DNA of 53,129 nucleotides, taken from positions 71,216-124,344 of the forward strand of contig VFFS01000053.1 in the NCBI GenBank assembly GCA_009392815.1, in the 5' to 3' direction. Positions 33,436 through 42,582 of the stretch are shown one piece after another. The stretch comes from SAR202 cluster bacterium (GTDB taxonomy: Bacteria > Chloroflexota > Dehalococcoidia > Lucifugimonadales > UBA826). The notes beneath the pieces were generated by a model. It worked only from the letters and a program-made list of their open reading frames with translations, had not been told where the DNA came from and made no database searches. Positions within the stretch are counted from its first letter, which is position 1, and each line of letters starts with the position of its first letter. The translations under genes and the position numbers were made by a program.

Positions 33436-35172
33436 ATGGGAGATGATGAATTAGAGGACCTTAGGCAACGCATACGGCATTCTGCTGCCCATGTTATGGC
33501 TGATGTGGTAACAAATATGTATCCAGAAGCAAAGTTGGCAATTGGTCCACCCACGGAAGATGGATTCTATTACGACTTTTTGGTGAAAGAGCCTTTTTCT
33601 GATGATGATCTAAAAAAAATAGAGCGCCAGATGAAAAAAAAGATTGCCGGGAATCTACCCTTTGAGTATTCTGAATATTCTCGGGAAGAAATACTTGCTA
33701 TGAACGCTGATGAGCCGTTGAAATTGGAAGTTATTGAACAAATTCCTGATGAAGAGGTCATTAGCACATACAGTCATGGGTCTTTTGAAGATTTATGTGC
33801 TGGACCGCACGTTGAGTCTACTGGAAAAATTCCCGCTTTTAAACTGTTGCATGTTGCAGGTGCTTACTGGAGAGGGGATGAGAATCGTCCGATGTTGCAA
33901 CGTATTTATGGGACTGCTTGGGAAAGTAAAGAGGCCCTGGACGAATATATCGAAAAGTTGAATGAAGCTCGAAAACGGGACCATAGGAATCTCGGCAGGG
34001 ATTTGGATTTATATTCTATTCATGAAGAGACCGGACCCGGGCTAATTATTTGGCACCCTAAGGGAGCCAGAGTAAGAACATTGTTTGAGGAGTTTTGGAA
34101 GAACGAGCACTACAGCAGGGGATATGACCTTGTTTATACTCCTAACATTGGGCGAGCTAATTTGTGGCAGACCAGTGGGCATCTGGATTTCTTTAAGGAG
34201 AACATGTTTGCACCTTCTGAAACAGATGGGCAAGACTACTACCTTAAGCCAATGAATTGTCCGTTTCACATAATGTATTACAAGTCAGATTTGAGAAGTT
34301 ATCGTCAGCTTCCAATGAGAGTTGGTGAGCTTGGTACGGTGTATAGATATGAACGCGGTGGCACTCTTCACGGCATGTTGAGGGTTCGCGGACTCACTCA
34401 AGATGATGCTCATATATTTTGTACCCCTGAGCAGATAGGAACAGAAATAGATGGCGTTTTGGACCTCACATTTGACTTACTTGGAGCATTTGGATTTGAG
34501 GATTTCACAGTGAATCTTTCCACAAGGCCAGAAAAGGCAGTTGGTTCTGACCAACAATGGGAAATAGCGGAAAAGTCCCTTAAAAATACCCTTGATTCTC
34601 GTGGGTTAAAGTTTGAATTGGAGGAAGGAGGTGGAGCTTTCTATGGACCCAAAATTGATATAAATATTCGGGATGCTATTGGAAGATTATGGCAGTGCAC
34701 CACCGTTCAATTCGATTTTAATTTACCGGAGAGATTTGGTCTTTCATATATTGGTGAAGATGGATCTGAGCACCAACCCTTTATGGTTCATCGAGCTATA
34801 TTTGGTTCATTAGAGAGATTCATGGGAATCTTGATAGAACATTACGGTGGTGCTTTTCCTGTATGGCTGGCTCCGGTGCAGGCCACAGTAATACCAATTT
34901 CTGATCGACACTTGGAATATGCTCAATCAGTTCAAGATAAATTACTATCTGCTGGGCTACGAGTCGAGGTGAATGATGGAAATGAAAGGATGAATGCTAA
35001 AATCAGGGGAGCTCAGCTTCAAAAAATCCCTTATATGCTTATTGTGGGTGACAGGGAAATAGAGTCTGAAACTGTGGGTGTACGTTTAAGATCTGGAGAT
35101 GATCTTGGATCTGTAGGTCTTTCCGATATCATCGAGAGGATACGAGGTGAATCTGAAAATAAGGTTCTCTAG
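33436..35172 (+). CDS. thrS: Threonyl-tRNA synthetase lacking the TGS domain
   Basis: Charges tRNA-Thr. 578 residues starting directly at the editing domain (RHSAAHVM with His15/His19, DLCAGPHV with Cys and His), so the ~60-residue N-terminal TGS domain of typical ThrS is absent. The class II core has motif 2 YRYERGGTLHGMLRVRG and the zinc Cys in MNCPFH. The anticodon-binding domain closes the protein. GAGGA precedes the ATG. The 150-nt upstream region holds no recognisable T-box. Heads the conserved thrS-infC-rpmI-rplT operon. Confidence 0.95.
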   Translation: MGDDELEDLRQRIRHSAAHVMADVVTNMYPEAKLAIGPPTEDGFYYDFLVKEPFSDDDLKKIERQMKKKIAGNLPFEYSEYSREEILAMNADEPLKLEVIEQIPDEEVISTYSHGSFEDLCAGPHVESTGKIPAFKLLHVAGAYWRGDENRPMLQRIYGTAWESKEALDEYIEKLNEARKRDHRNLGRDLDLYSIHEETGPGLIIWHPKGARVRTLFEEFWKNEHYSRGYDLVYTPNIGRANLWQTSGHLDFFKENMFAPSETDGQDYYLKPMNCPFHIMYYKSDLRSYRQLPMRVGELGTVYRYERGGTLHGMLRVRGLTQDDAHIFCTPEQIGTEIDGVLDLTFDLLGAFGFEDFTVNLSTRPEKAVGSDQQWEIAEKSLKNTLDSRGLKFELEEGGGAFYGPKIDINIRDAIGRLWQCTTVQFDFNLPERFGLSYIGEDGSEHQPFMVHRAIFGSLERFMGILIEHYGGAFPVWLAPVQATVIPISDRHLEYAQSVQDKLLSAGLRVEVNDGNERMNAKIRGAQLQKIPYMLIVGDREIESETVGVRLRSGDDLGSVGLSDIIERIRGESENKVL

Positions 35173-35278
35173 TGTCGAGATGAAAGATTTGTTGAAGTAG
35201 CAATGTCTGTGTGCTATATTCAATGTGGTCCAGTGGATGAGCTGGGCTTTTTAATTTTGAGACAATTGGAGTAGAACA

Positions 35279-35845
35279 ATACCTAAAAATTACAGGGTGA
35301 ATGATCGAATACGTGTCTCCTCAGTACTTGTCGTGGACGATAAGGGAAATCAACTTGGTGAGATGCAGACGCCAGATGCATTGAATTTGGCGACTGAGAG
35401 GGGTTTAGATTTGGTGGAAGTTGCCCCCGCAGCGAATCCCCCTGTGTGTAGGCTACTTAACTACGGAAAATTCCGTTACGAGGCTACGAGGAAAGAAAGA
35501 CAGTCAAGGAAGTCTAATAAGACCAAAACTAGTAATCAGCTCAAAGAAATACGGATGAAAACTAGGATTGGCGAGCATGACCGACTTTCAAAAACGAGGA
35601 TGGTCAAAAGACTACTTTCTCAAGGTTCGAAAGTGAAAGTGTCTGTTATGTTCAGAGGAAGAGAAATGCAACATCCCCAGATAGGGATGGAGCTTTTGAA
35701 GAATGTTGCAGATGATCTACAGGAAGATGCTATGCTAGATAAAGCCCCTTCTTTTGAGGGTAGATCTCTCACTATGATTCTGGCTCCGAGTGCTGCACTT
35801 CGGAAACAAATTGAGAATAAGGATAGAGCACGTGCCAAAGCTTAA
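35279..35845 (+). CDS. infC: Translation initiation factor IF-3 with apparent ATA start codon
   Basis: IF3 secures initiator selection on the 30S subunit. The frame contains VNDRIRVSSVLVVDDKGNQL, VEVAPAANPPVCRLLNYGKF and a C-terminal domain ending RAKA. The first canonical start, a GTG at 35297, would begin inside the conserved N-terminal RVNDRIR block and lacks a ribosome site. An ATA at 35279 lies 7 nt after GGAG (35268-35271) and restores the usual N-terminus (PKNYRVNDRIR). infC commonly uses rare starts such as AUU for autoregulation, so ATA is plausible. It encodes 188 residues and overlaps rpmI by 14 nt. Confidence 0.85.
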   Translation: MPKNYRVNDRIRVSSVLVVDDKGNQLGEMQTPDALNLATERGLDLVEVAPAANPPVCRLLNYGKFRYEATRKERQSRKSNKTKTSNQLKEIRMKTRIGEHDRLSKTRMVKRLLSQGSKVKVSVMFRGREMQHPQIGMELLKNVADDLQEDAMLDKAPSFEGRSLTMILAPSAALRKQIENKDRARAKA

Positions 35846-36032
35846 AACCCACAAGGGGGCTAAGAGACGTTTCAAGGCCACTGGATCAGGTAAATTGGTT
35901 AGGATGAAGGGACTCAGAAGCCATCTTAGAAGGAAGAAACCCAAAAAAGTGAAAAGACTTTTTACGTCTAAGTTGCCCGTTAGCGAGGCTGATGTGCCGA
36001 GACTTAAGAAATTGCTGCCCTATATAGATTAG
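35832..36032 (+). CDS. rpmI: 50S ribosomal protein L35
   Basis: 66 basic residues, beginning (M)PKLKTHKGAKRRFKATGSGK and containing HLRRKKPKKVKRL, matching L35. The start is GTG at 35832, within the end of infC, with AAGGATAG upstream. A longer frame from 35790 only reads infC out of frame. Feedback on IF3 operon expression is known in E. coli; here it is inference only. Confidence 0.95.
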   Translation: MPKLKTHKGAKRRFKATGSGKLVRMKGLRSHLRRKKPKKVKRLFTSKLPVSEADVPRLKKLLPYID

Positions 36033-36073
36033 CTTTACGGTAGCTTTAGAGTGTGTCAGGAGTAGGATAGGAC

Positions 36074-36442
36074 GTGACTAGAGTAAAAACAGGCGTGATA
36101 CGGCGCCGCAGGCATAAAAAAACACTAGGGATGACAAAAGGTCATCAGGGTGTAAGGCATAGGTTATATAGGCGAGCCCATGAATCACTTATTCATGCGG
36201 GGCAGTATGCCTTTGACCATCGTAAGAAAAAGAAAGGTGACATGAGGCGACTGTGGAACATAAGAATTAACGCAGGGGCGCGTGCCAACGGCGTCACTTA
36301 CAGTAAACTCATTCATGGACTGAGACTAGCAGGAATTGAGATCAACAGAAAAATGCTGGCTGAGTTAGCTGTTTCGGATGAAGGTGCTTTTTCTGAGATC
36401 GTATCTAAAGCCCAGGCTTCGCTAGAGGCTGAGGCAGCATAG
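36074..36442 (+). CDS. rplT: 50S ribosomal protein L20
   Basis: 122 residues, beginning (M)TRVKTGVIRRRRHKKTLG, with GMTKGHQGVRHRLYRRAHES and WNIRINAGARANGVTYSKLI, matching L20 throughout. The start is GTG with AGGAGTAGGATAGG upstream. Last gene of the thrS operon, followed by a strong hairpin. In other bacteria L20 represses this operon through its mRNA. Confidence 0.96.
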   Translation: MTRVKTGVIRRRRHKKTLGMTKGHQGVRHRLYRRAHESLIHAGQYAFDHRKKKKGDMRRLWNIRINAGARANGVTYSKLIHGLRLAGIEINRKMLAELAVSDEGAFSEIVSKAQASLEAEAA

Positions 36443-36455
36443 GATCATATATTAT

Positions 36456-36502
36456 AAATAAATAAGACCCAGACCCGTGAGGAGTCTGGGTCTTATTTAT
36501 TT
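36456..36502. terminator. Bidirectional terminator between rplT and sco1
   Basis: A perfect 19-bp inverted repeat (36456-36474 with 36484-36502), 9-nt loop, with AT-rich outer arms giving U-rich 3' ends on both strands. The sco1 stop codon (36493-36495) lies inside the stem. Confidence 0.87.
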
Positions 36503-37125
36503 CCTAGTATTTTTATGTCACCCGCAAGTGATTTTGGGTCAATTGGATTTGTATGTAGTATCTTAGCTTTTCCAAGTCTGTCCAAAATATAAACGGGAGA
36601 AGTGTGTGTAACCCTGTATTTCATACTAAATGAGTTGTTTAGGGTATTTTTAACTGAATGGTCCAATTGAGGATTTACAAAGTATGATTCCCAAATCGGC
36701 TGTAATAATTCCTCAGGTCCAGTAACGTAGGACCAGTTGTCTCCAAGACTCCACTTTGAAATATATTTTTGCACGCTGTCTTCAGTATCTCCCTCTGGAT
36801 CCACACTGACAACTATGACTCTTACTTCCTTGGGATCCTCGAGCAATGCAAGTGCTCTCCTAATAGATGACGTCACGATAGGGCAAACATCCGTACAGTT
36901 CGTGAAAAGAAATGTGAGAAGAGATGGGCTCTCGTTGCGGCCGAAATTTGTTGTGGTCCGACCCTTGTGATCCACCACAGAGAATTCGCTGGTCTTATGA
37001 TTTGATAAAAATGTTCCCTCATATTCGGGTTCTCCAGGATAGTCGCACCCGGTAGAAGATATTAATATGAAAAAACAGATTGTCAGAAATAGAAGACTGG
37101 CCAAATAGCCGTGTACATTCAGCAA
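36493..37125 (-). CDS. SCO1/SenC-family copper chaperone lipoprotein
   Basis: 210 residues. Signal peptide with lipobox (ISSTGC), then a thioredoxin fold with the copper-binding CxxxC (FTNCTDVCPIV) and the distal His in VTHTSPVYILD. It delivers copper to the CuA site of cytochrome oxidase subunit II outside the membrane. Last gene of the cox cluster. The start appears to be TTG with only a weak ribosome site. Confidence 0.9.
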   Translation of the reverse strand: MLNVHGYLASLLFLTICFFILISSTGCDYPGEPEYEGTFLSNHKTSEFSVVDHKGRTTTNFGRNESPSLLTFLFTNCTDVCPIVTSSIRRALALLEDPKEVRVIVVSVDPEGDTEDSVQKYISKWSLGDNWSYVTGPEELLQPIWESYFVNPQLDHSVKNTLNNSFSMKYRVTHTSPVYILDRLGKAKILHTNPIDPKSLAGDIKILGNK

Positions 37126-37155
37126 TGTTTTAGTCTCTCTATTTGTTGGAGAGGA

Positions 37156-37359
37156 TTACTTTTCGGTTCTTCTTTCCAAGAGAAATGCGATGACGGGTGT
37201 GAGAATAAGAAGAGCCATGCCAATGACAATCACACCATTTGTCCCAAAACTTGAATGGTGGTGTACTTGATAAAATATATATCCCAAAGCGATCGCAAAC
37301 ACTGCTATTACTATAAATGAAACCACCGGTACTACTGCGGATAGAGCAACCTTATTCAA
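37156..37359 (-). CDS. Small two-span membrane protein of the cox cluster
   Basis: 67 residues with two hydrophobic helices around VHHHSSFGTNG, ending LLERRTEK. No family recognised. TTG start with AGGAG 9 nt upstream. Position between ctaG and sco1 suggests an oxidase assembly or accessory role; the His triplet could bind metal, which is speculation. Confidence 0.65.
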   Translation of the reverse strand: MNKVALSAVVPVVSFIVIAVFAIALGYIFYQVHHHSSFGTNGVIVIGMALLILTPVIAFLLERRTEK

Positions 37360-37408
37360 ATTCTTTGTCTCCTGCTACTATGCTGTAATTTGTTGATACC
37401 ATTCTAGT

Positions 37409-38233
37409 CTAATTGGTCACCTGATTATACTCCTTTTTGTCATCCTTGGAGCCTTCACTAAACCAACGTAAGAAGGCAGTTATTATGAGGGTTAGGAATA
37501 AAAATCCGCTGCCTACCTTCATAATTATTCCTCCTAGTTGTTGATCGACCAGCGCATTAACACCAAATAGTTTTGGAGCATTTATGTAATGATCATAAAT
37601 AGGTTCAGGAGCGAACGTGACGATTCCAAAAACGATAATTTGAGCCAAAGACATGACGAAGAGATAAATGATTTGTAGTGGATAAGATAGCCTAGGCATT
37701 TCTATGGAATTACTACACAATGGCCACCACATAACAAATGCGGCGATTATAAATAATAGGTGCTCAATTATGTGTATTGAGTGATAGGTTACAGATAATC
37801 CGTACAAAGTCGGCAGGTGCCAAATTGAAAATATTACGTTGAATATGATTACAGCTGTTATGGGATGGAGAATTATTTTGGCCACTTTTTTGGTGACAGG
37901 GTTTCTAAATAACGGTGAAACCAGCCAGCCAGGGATACCTAATATGAGTAATGGCGGAGAAACGAGTGTTAGTAACACGTGTTGCACCATATGGGCACTG
38001 AACATGTAATCGTCGCTGAGTGCGTGTAATGGTGAAAGTAAGGCGAGAAAAATAATGAAAACACCTAGCGAAAAAAGAAGTGTTTGTCCTGGATTTACCG
38101 TCTGTGATAGCTTAAATCGTGTCCTTATAGGTCCGATTCCAAGCAAATATCCCGCTTGAAGTATGAACAATCCTATTAGGGCGTCTGGATGACCGTGCCA
38201 GTGAAGCAAAACTGAGGTAGCAAGTTCACTCAT
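37409..38233 (-). CDS. ctaG: Cytochrome c oxidase assembly factor CtaG (caa3 type)
   Basis: 274 residues, about seven spans. Landmarks of the caa3_CtaG family: LLHWHGHPDALIG at the N-terminus, HMVQHVLLTLVSPPLLILGIP, and IIEHLLFIIAAFVMWWPLC. Involved in copper delivery and assembly of caa3 oxidase in Bacillus-type bacteria. Downstream of coxD in the same orientation. Confidence 0.9.
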   Translation of the reverse strand: MSELATSVLLHWHGHPDALIGLFILQAGYLLGIGPIRTRFKLSQTVNPGQTLLFSLGVFIIFLALLSPLHALSDDYMFSAHMVQHVLLTLVSPPLLILGIPGWLVSPLFRNPVTKKVAKIILHPITAVIIFNVIFSIWHLPTLYGLSVTYHSIHIIEHLLFIIAAFVMWWPLCSNSIEMPRLSYPLQIIYLFVMSLAQIIVFGIVTFAPEPIYDHYINAPKLFGVNALVDQQLGGIIMKVGSGFLFLTLIITAFLRWFSEGSKDDKKEYNQVTN

Positions 38234-38310
38234 TGGTTGTAGAAAGTATCCTTATCGTAGGTTCTTTCAGGTTGAACGTATTTGCCTTGTGGAGCTGATA
38301 GTTGTTTTTC

Positions 38311-38619
38311 TTATAGCCAAACCTGGAAGAGAAATATAAGGGCGAATATAACAGAGGTTGCTAGAACAAACCCTCCAACAAACATATAGCTGAATAGCTT
38401 GTGGTCAAATTTCAAATGCATGTAGTACATGGCAACCAAAGCAAATTTTCCCGCTGATAGCACAAATAACACGGGAATAATCCAGTATCCCAGCCATGTA
38501 AGATAGAAGATTCCTACTTCTATGGCCGTAACCACAGAAAGGATCATAGCAATTTTGAAATATAGGCCAGCCGTCGGGTGCCCGGTATGGCCTTCTGAAG
38601 AATGTATCTCCTGACTCAT
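38311..38619 (-). CDS. Cytochrome c oxidase subunit IV-type protein
   Basis: 102 residues, three spans: AMILSVVTAIEVGIFYL, IPVLFVLSAGKFALVAMYYM and VGGFVLATSVIFALIFLF, with HLKFDHKLF between. It matches the prokaryotic COX4-like small subunit that stabilises the oxidase. GGAG precedes the ATG. It lies 22 nt after coxC. Confidence 0.87.
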   Translation of the reverse strand: MSQEIHSSEGHTGHPTAGLYFKIAMILSVVTAIEVGIFYLTWLGYWIIPVLFVLSAGKFALVAMYYMHLKFDHKLFSYMFVGGFVLATSVIFALIFLFQVWL

Positions 38620-38641
38620 CTGATCTCCATTAAGTTAATTC

Positions 38642-39409
38642 CTAGAAACCTTCAAATACTCCAAATAGATAAACAACCGTGAAAATTACTATCCACACTA
38701 CGTCAACAAAGTGCCAATAGAGCGCAGCAAGGTCCACATCTAAATTTTTCTCTCTCGTTATCACTCCTTTTTTGAAAGAAAGGAAGAAGATGGAGAGGAG
38801 CCACACTACTCCAAGAGTAACGTGCGCCCCATGAAATCCCGTCAAAGTGAAAAAAGTGGTACCAAATAAATTGGTTTGAGGCTTTAATCCGTATTCTTCG
38901 TCTACGTGATGGTCAGCTTTGAGTAGGCCATTTGAGTCTAGACATTCTTTTTGGAAAAAATGGTCGTGCCCCGCCTTAACGTAATCACCGTGCTCTATTT
39001 TTTCTGCCACTTCACTACATTCAAAATGTATGTGGTGAGTGGAAAAACTACTGAATTCATACACTTGAAAACCTATGAAAGTGGCCCCCATAATCGCTGT
39101 GGAGACCATCCAGATGCGAAACCCCTTCATATTTCCACGGGTCAAGGCGGAATAAGCTAATACCATGCTCATGCTACTCATAAGTAGCACAAAGGTGCTT
39201 ACAGAGGTAACCGGTATATCAAAGACGTCTATCGGAAGCGGACCTGTCAAACTCTTACCCTGATATACCAGATAAGTGGCAATTAGCGAGCCAAAGAACA
39301 TGCAGTCTGAGCCCAAAAATGCCCACATGAGCATTTTCCTATGATTCAGACCAGTCGTTGTATCTTCGTGCTCCTCATGACCAGCTGTCGATGTATGTTC
39401 CTGTGCCAA
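38642..39409 (-). CDS. coxC: Cytochrome c oxidase subunit III
   Basis: 255 residues. Conserved helices include MLMWAFLGSDCMFFGSLIATYLV and FFTLTGFHGAHVTLGVVWLL, then ALYWHFVDVVWIVIFTVVYL. Between residues ~122 and ~178 is an insertion rich in His and acidic residues with two Cys (131 and 156), absent from typical subunit III. It is likely on an extramembrane loop. The start is TTG with GGAG upstream. Part of the coxBACD block. Confidence 0.92.
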   Translation of the reverse strand: MAQEHTSTAGHEEHEDTTTGLNHRKMLMWAFLGSDCMFFGSLIATYLVYQGKSLTGPLPIDVFDIPVTSVSTFVLLMSSMSMVLAYSALTRGNMKGFRIWMVSTAIMGATFIGFQVYEFSSFSTHHIHFECSEVAEKIEHGDYVKAGHDHFFQKECLDSNGLLKADHHVDEEYGLKPQTNLFGTTFFTLTGFHGAHVTLGVVWLLSIFFLSFKKGVITREKNLDVDLAALYWHFVDVVWIVIFTVVYLFGVFEGF

Positions 39410-39423
39410 TTGACCAGACTCCC

Positions 39424-41280
39424 TTAGTGGGCCGAATCTTCGTCGGGATCATTCACTGGTTCTAAAGACCATGCGTAGACGCCCACGAATCCTATAAAAG
39501 TACCTATGATAGCGATTGCCCATGGAACGACTAATTGGTTGAATACGACACCGTAGGCGGCAATAAACAACCCAATAGCAGTCACAAGGGGCCAGTAAGA
39601 TGGTTGAGGCAGATGTATATCGTGTTCTTCATCACCGGATCCGCCTGAAACTGGAACTGCCTTTCCATTTCCACCCTGTTTGGTGTTCCACCAGTCATCT
39701 AGGGATTTTACGACAGGAATCTCACTGAAATTGTATTCTGGAGGGGGGGAGGGTATGGACCACTCTAAAGTTCTTCCATCCCACGGATCGCCTGGCGCAT
39801 CTGGACCACTTTTCCAGCTTTTCACCATGTTTAAAATAAAAACGAGGAATCCCGCGATGAGTATGAATACGCCTAGGGTCGCCACAAGATTCCAAAGATC
39901 CCAGCCCATTCCTTCGGCATATGTGTAAATACGCCTTGGCATTCCATCAAGGCCCACAAAGTGCATTGGGAAGAAAGTTACATTTTGCCCTATCATCATT
40001 AGCCAAAAATGAAGCATTCCCATTTTTTCATCGAACATTTTTCCTGAAAATTTTGGGAACCAATAGTAGATACCCGATGTCAGGGCCATAATTGCCCCGC
40101 CGAACAGCACATAATGTATGTGTGCCGGTATGAAATACGTGTCCTGTTGCTGAGCATCGGAAGCTGATACAGCGTGCATCACACCACTGATGCCCCCTAT
40201 GAGGAACATGGCTATGAATCCCAAAGAAAATGCCATGGGAGTATTAATTCTTATAGACCCGCCCCATATGGTTCCAATCCAGTTAAACACTTTAATTCCG
40301 GTTGGTACAGCTATCAGCATAGTAGTTATCGTAAACACGGCATTCGCTACTGGACCCAAACCTACTGTAAACATGTGGTGGCTCCAAACCATCCATCCCA
40401 TCACCGCGATGATTGCTCCAGCTAGCACAACGGTGGTGTATCCAAACAAAGGTTTCTTTGAAAAAACTGGTAGTACCTCTGAAACGATACCCATCGCCGG
40501 TAGGATCAATATGTATACCTCAGGATGGCCAAATACCCAGAACAAGTGTTGCCAGAGTACGACACTCCCTCCTCTTGCTACGTTAAAGAAATTAAAATCA
40601 AAATAGCGGTCAAAGGTCAGTTCAATTAATGCCACTGTGATGACAGGAAACGCTAGTATCAGCAGGATAGCTGTAATAAAGGTCATCCATGTGAATAGCG
40701 GAAGTCTCATCATCGTCATTCCTGGAGCACGCATATTAATTATGGTGACTATGAAGTTGAATGATGCGGCAAGTGAGGCAACTCCAAGGACTTGAAGGCT
40801 TATTATCCAAAAATCGATTCCTTTTCCCGGGTTTTGGTCTACGGAGGTCAGTGGCGCGTATCCAAACCAACCCGCGTCCGTAGCTCCTCCAATCCAGCTC
40901 AGTTTTAGCATTATTGCACCGGCGAGAAAAGTCCAGTAACTGAAGGCATTTAGTCTTGGAAACGCCACATCCCGGGCTCCTATCTGTAAAGGAATAACAA
41001 AGTTAAAAAATGCGGCTCCGAGCGGCATTATCGCCAGGAAGATCATCGTTGTTCCATGCATTGTGAACAGCTGGTTATATACAGCTGCACTGACTATATC
41101 CAACTCGGGCTTAGTTAGCTGGATACGCATCAGTGTTGCTTCAACACCACCGGACAAGAACATGATGAATGCGGTGACACCATACAGCACACCTATCTTT
41201 TTGTGATCTATGGTAGTTAACCAGTTCCACAAGCCAGAGGGATGTACTGGTCTTGGTATAGCTAAAGATAACGTACTCAC
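39424..41280 (-). CDS. coxA: Cytochrome c oxidase subunit I
   Basis: 618 residues, the catalytic subunit reducing O2 to water and pumping protons. Heme and CuB ligands visible: MHGTTMIF, FGHPEVYILILP with the His-Tyr pair and D-channel Glu, SHHMFTVG, and the heme histidines in IPAHIHYVLFG. The C-terminal ~90 residues add a hydrophilic linker and two extra spans (PLVTAIGLFIAAYGVVF), as in fused forms. The start is GTG supported by GGAGG. Immediately downstream of coxB. Confidence 0.96.
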   Translation of the reverse strand: MSTLSLAIPRPVHPSGLWNWLTTIDHKKIGVLYGVTAFIMFLSGGVEATLMRIQLTKPELDIVSAAVYNQLFTMHGTTMIFLAIMPLGAAFFNFVIPLQIGARDVAFPRLNAFSYWTFLAGAIMLKLSWIGGATDAGWFGYAPLTSVDQNPGKGIDFWIISLQVLGVASLAASFNFIVTIINMRAPGMTMMRLPLFTWMTFITAILLILAFPVITVALIELTFDRYFDFNFFNVARGGSVVLWQHLFWVFGHPEVYILILPAMGIVSEVLPVFSKKPLFGYTTVVLAGAIIAVMGWMVWSHHMFTVGLGPVANAVFTITTMLIAVPTGIKVFNWIGTIWGGSIRINTPMAFSLGFIAMFLIGGISGVMHAVSASDAQQQDTYFIPAHIHYVLFGGAIMALTSGIYYWFPKFSGKMFDEKMGMLHFWLMMIGQNVTFFPMHFVGLDGMPRRIYTYAEGMGWDLWNLVATLGVFILIAGFLVFILNMVKSWKSGPDAPGDPWDGRTLEWSIPSPPPEYNFSEIPVVKSLDDWWNTKQGGNGKAVPVSGGSGDEEHDIHLPQPSYWPLVTAIGLFIAAYGVVFNQLVVPWAIAIIGTFIGFVGVYAWSLEPVNDPDEDSAH

Positions 41281-41328
41281 TCAAGTGCCTCCGAGGTTAG
41301 GGAATTTATCATGTGCAAATACATACGC

Positions 41329-42483
41329 TCACTTAAGACTGGTTAAATATGCGACAAGTGCAGATATCTGCCGCTCCGTTAGGGTTTTGTTAGGATCTGT
41401 ATACACAGCGGCCTGACTAGACATTAAGTTGCCGGGCTTGATTTCTGAAGGGTTTTCGAGCCATTTTCGTAGATTCTCTTGAAGGTATGCATCATTCACG
41501 TTGCCAGCGCCGTCAGCGTTATTCATCATGCCTGCGGCTAAGTCTCTTCGAGATGCAACATGGGCCAGATTGGGACCTACTCGGCCTTTTGACCCAGTTT
41601 TGGCGATAGTTTTTAATGAGTGGCATCCTGAGCAACCCGCATCTTTGAATATCCCAGCACCTTCTTTTGCCAGAGGGTCTCCAGATTCCAAAGCTGGCGC
41701 GGCTTGGTCAGACAGCCATGTGTCGAACTCGGCAGGTTCTACTGCAATGACCTTGAATTTCATATTGGCGTGTGATGTTCCACAATACTCAGCACACTGA
41801 CCATAGAATTCGCCAGGTTCGTCCGCTTGGAACCACATATGATTCCCTTCTGAAGGAACCATATCTACCTTTCCAGCTAGTTTTGGGACCCAAAAACTGT
41901 GTATAACGTCTACCGATTCCAAGTTTATTCGGACTGGAATTCCAACTGGTATATAGACTTCATTCGCTGTTACCACTTCATTTTCGGGACCATTTGGGGA
42001 TGGGTATCTGAACTCAAACCACCATTGATGACCGATTGCTTCCAAAGTTATCGTCTTTTCACTGTCTTTCGGGACATTCGCGGAATAGAACAAAGTATTT
42101 ATGGATGCTATTGCAAATCCCATGACTACAATTGCTGGGATTATGGTCCACAACAGTTCCAATCTAGTGTTGCCGTGTACCTGTATGGGTGTTTCCTCTT
42201 CACTCCTACGCCTAAATTTAACAAGGGCATATATTAAGGCCGCTCCGACAAGGACAAAAACCACAGCACCGCCGATAAGGATCCACCAGAATATTGTCAG
42301 TTGTCTCTCGGCAACGGGACCTAATGGTTCGAAAGTAGACTGGTTGGCACTTGGGTCGATGATAAAGCATCCAGCTGCTAGCACTGAAAGAGCCAACGAC
42401 ATCAACAACAAAACAATTTTTTGGGTTCGGGAAGAATTTATAAACACGCTTCCGAATACACCTCTATTTTTCATAGTTACCAT
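41329..42483 (-). CDS. coxB: Cytochrome c oxidase subunit II fused to cytochrome c (caa3 type)
   Basis: About 384 residues. Lipoprotein-like signal (SVLAAGC), two transmembrane helices, CuA domain (DVIHSFWVP, CAEYCGTSHANMKF), then a C-terminal cytochrome c domain with heme motif CSGCH and axial Met in PGNLMSSQA. So the oxidase carries its own tethered cytochrome c. I chose the ATG at 42483 over a TTG 18 nt upstream; an ATG 9 nt further in is also possible. The ribosome site is weak. Confidence 0.93.
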   Translation of the reverse strand: MVTMKNRGVFGSVFINSSRTQKIVLLLMSLALSVLAAGCFIIDPSANQSTFEPLGPVAERQLTIFWWILIGGAVVFVLVGAALIYALVKFRRRSEEETPIQVHGNTRLELLWTIIPAIVVMGFAIASINTLFYSANVPKDSEKTITLEAIGHQWWFEFRYPSPNGPENEVVTANEVYIPVGIPVRINLESVDVIHSFWVPKLAGKVDMVPSEGNHMWFQADEPGEFYGQCAEYCGTSHANMKFKVIAVEPAEFDTWLSDQAAPALESGDPLAKEGAGIFKDAGCSGCHSLKTIAKTGSKGRVGPNLAHVASRRDLAAGMMNNADGAGNVNDAYLQENLRKWLENPSEIKPGNLMSSQAAVYTDPNKTLTERQISALVAYLTSLK

Positions 42484-42582
42484 ATCTGGCACCAGTTGCA
42501 AAATTTATCAAACCATTAGTGATAACGTCAAGGCGAAAATCCCCTGATTCTTCGTTTACGGCGATAGATCTATTGAGGTTCA

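Noticed and set aside
35297-35299. GTG as the infC start
   Set aside because: No ribosome site and it would cut off the conserved IF3 N-terminus; ATA at 35279 with GGAG fits better.
40190-40606. 138-codon plus-strand open frame opposite coxA
   Set aside because: Antisense to catalytic CoxA sequence; composition reflects the complement of hydrophobic codons.
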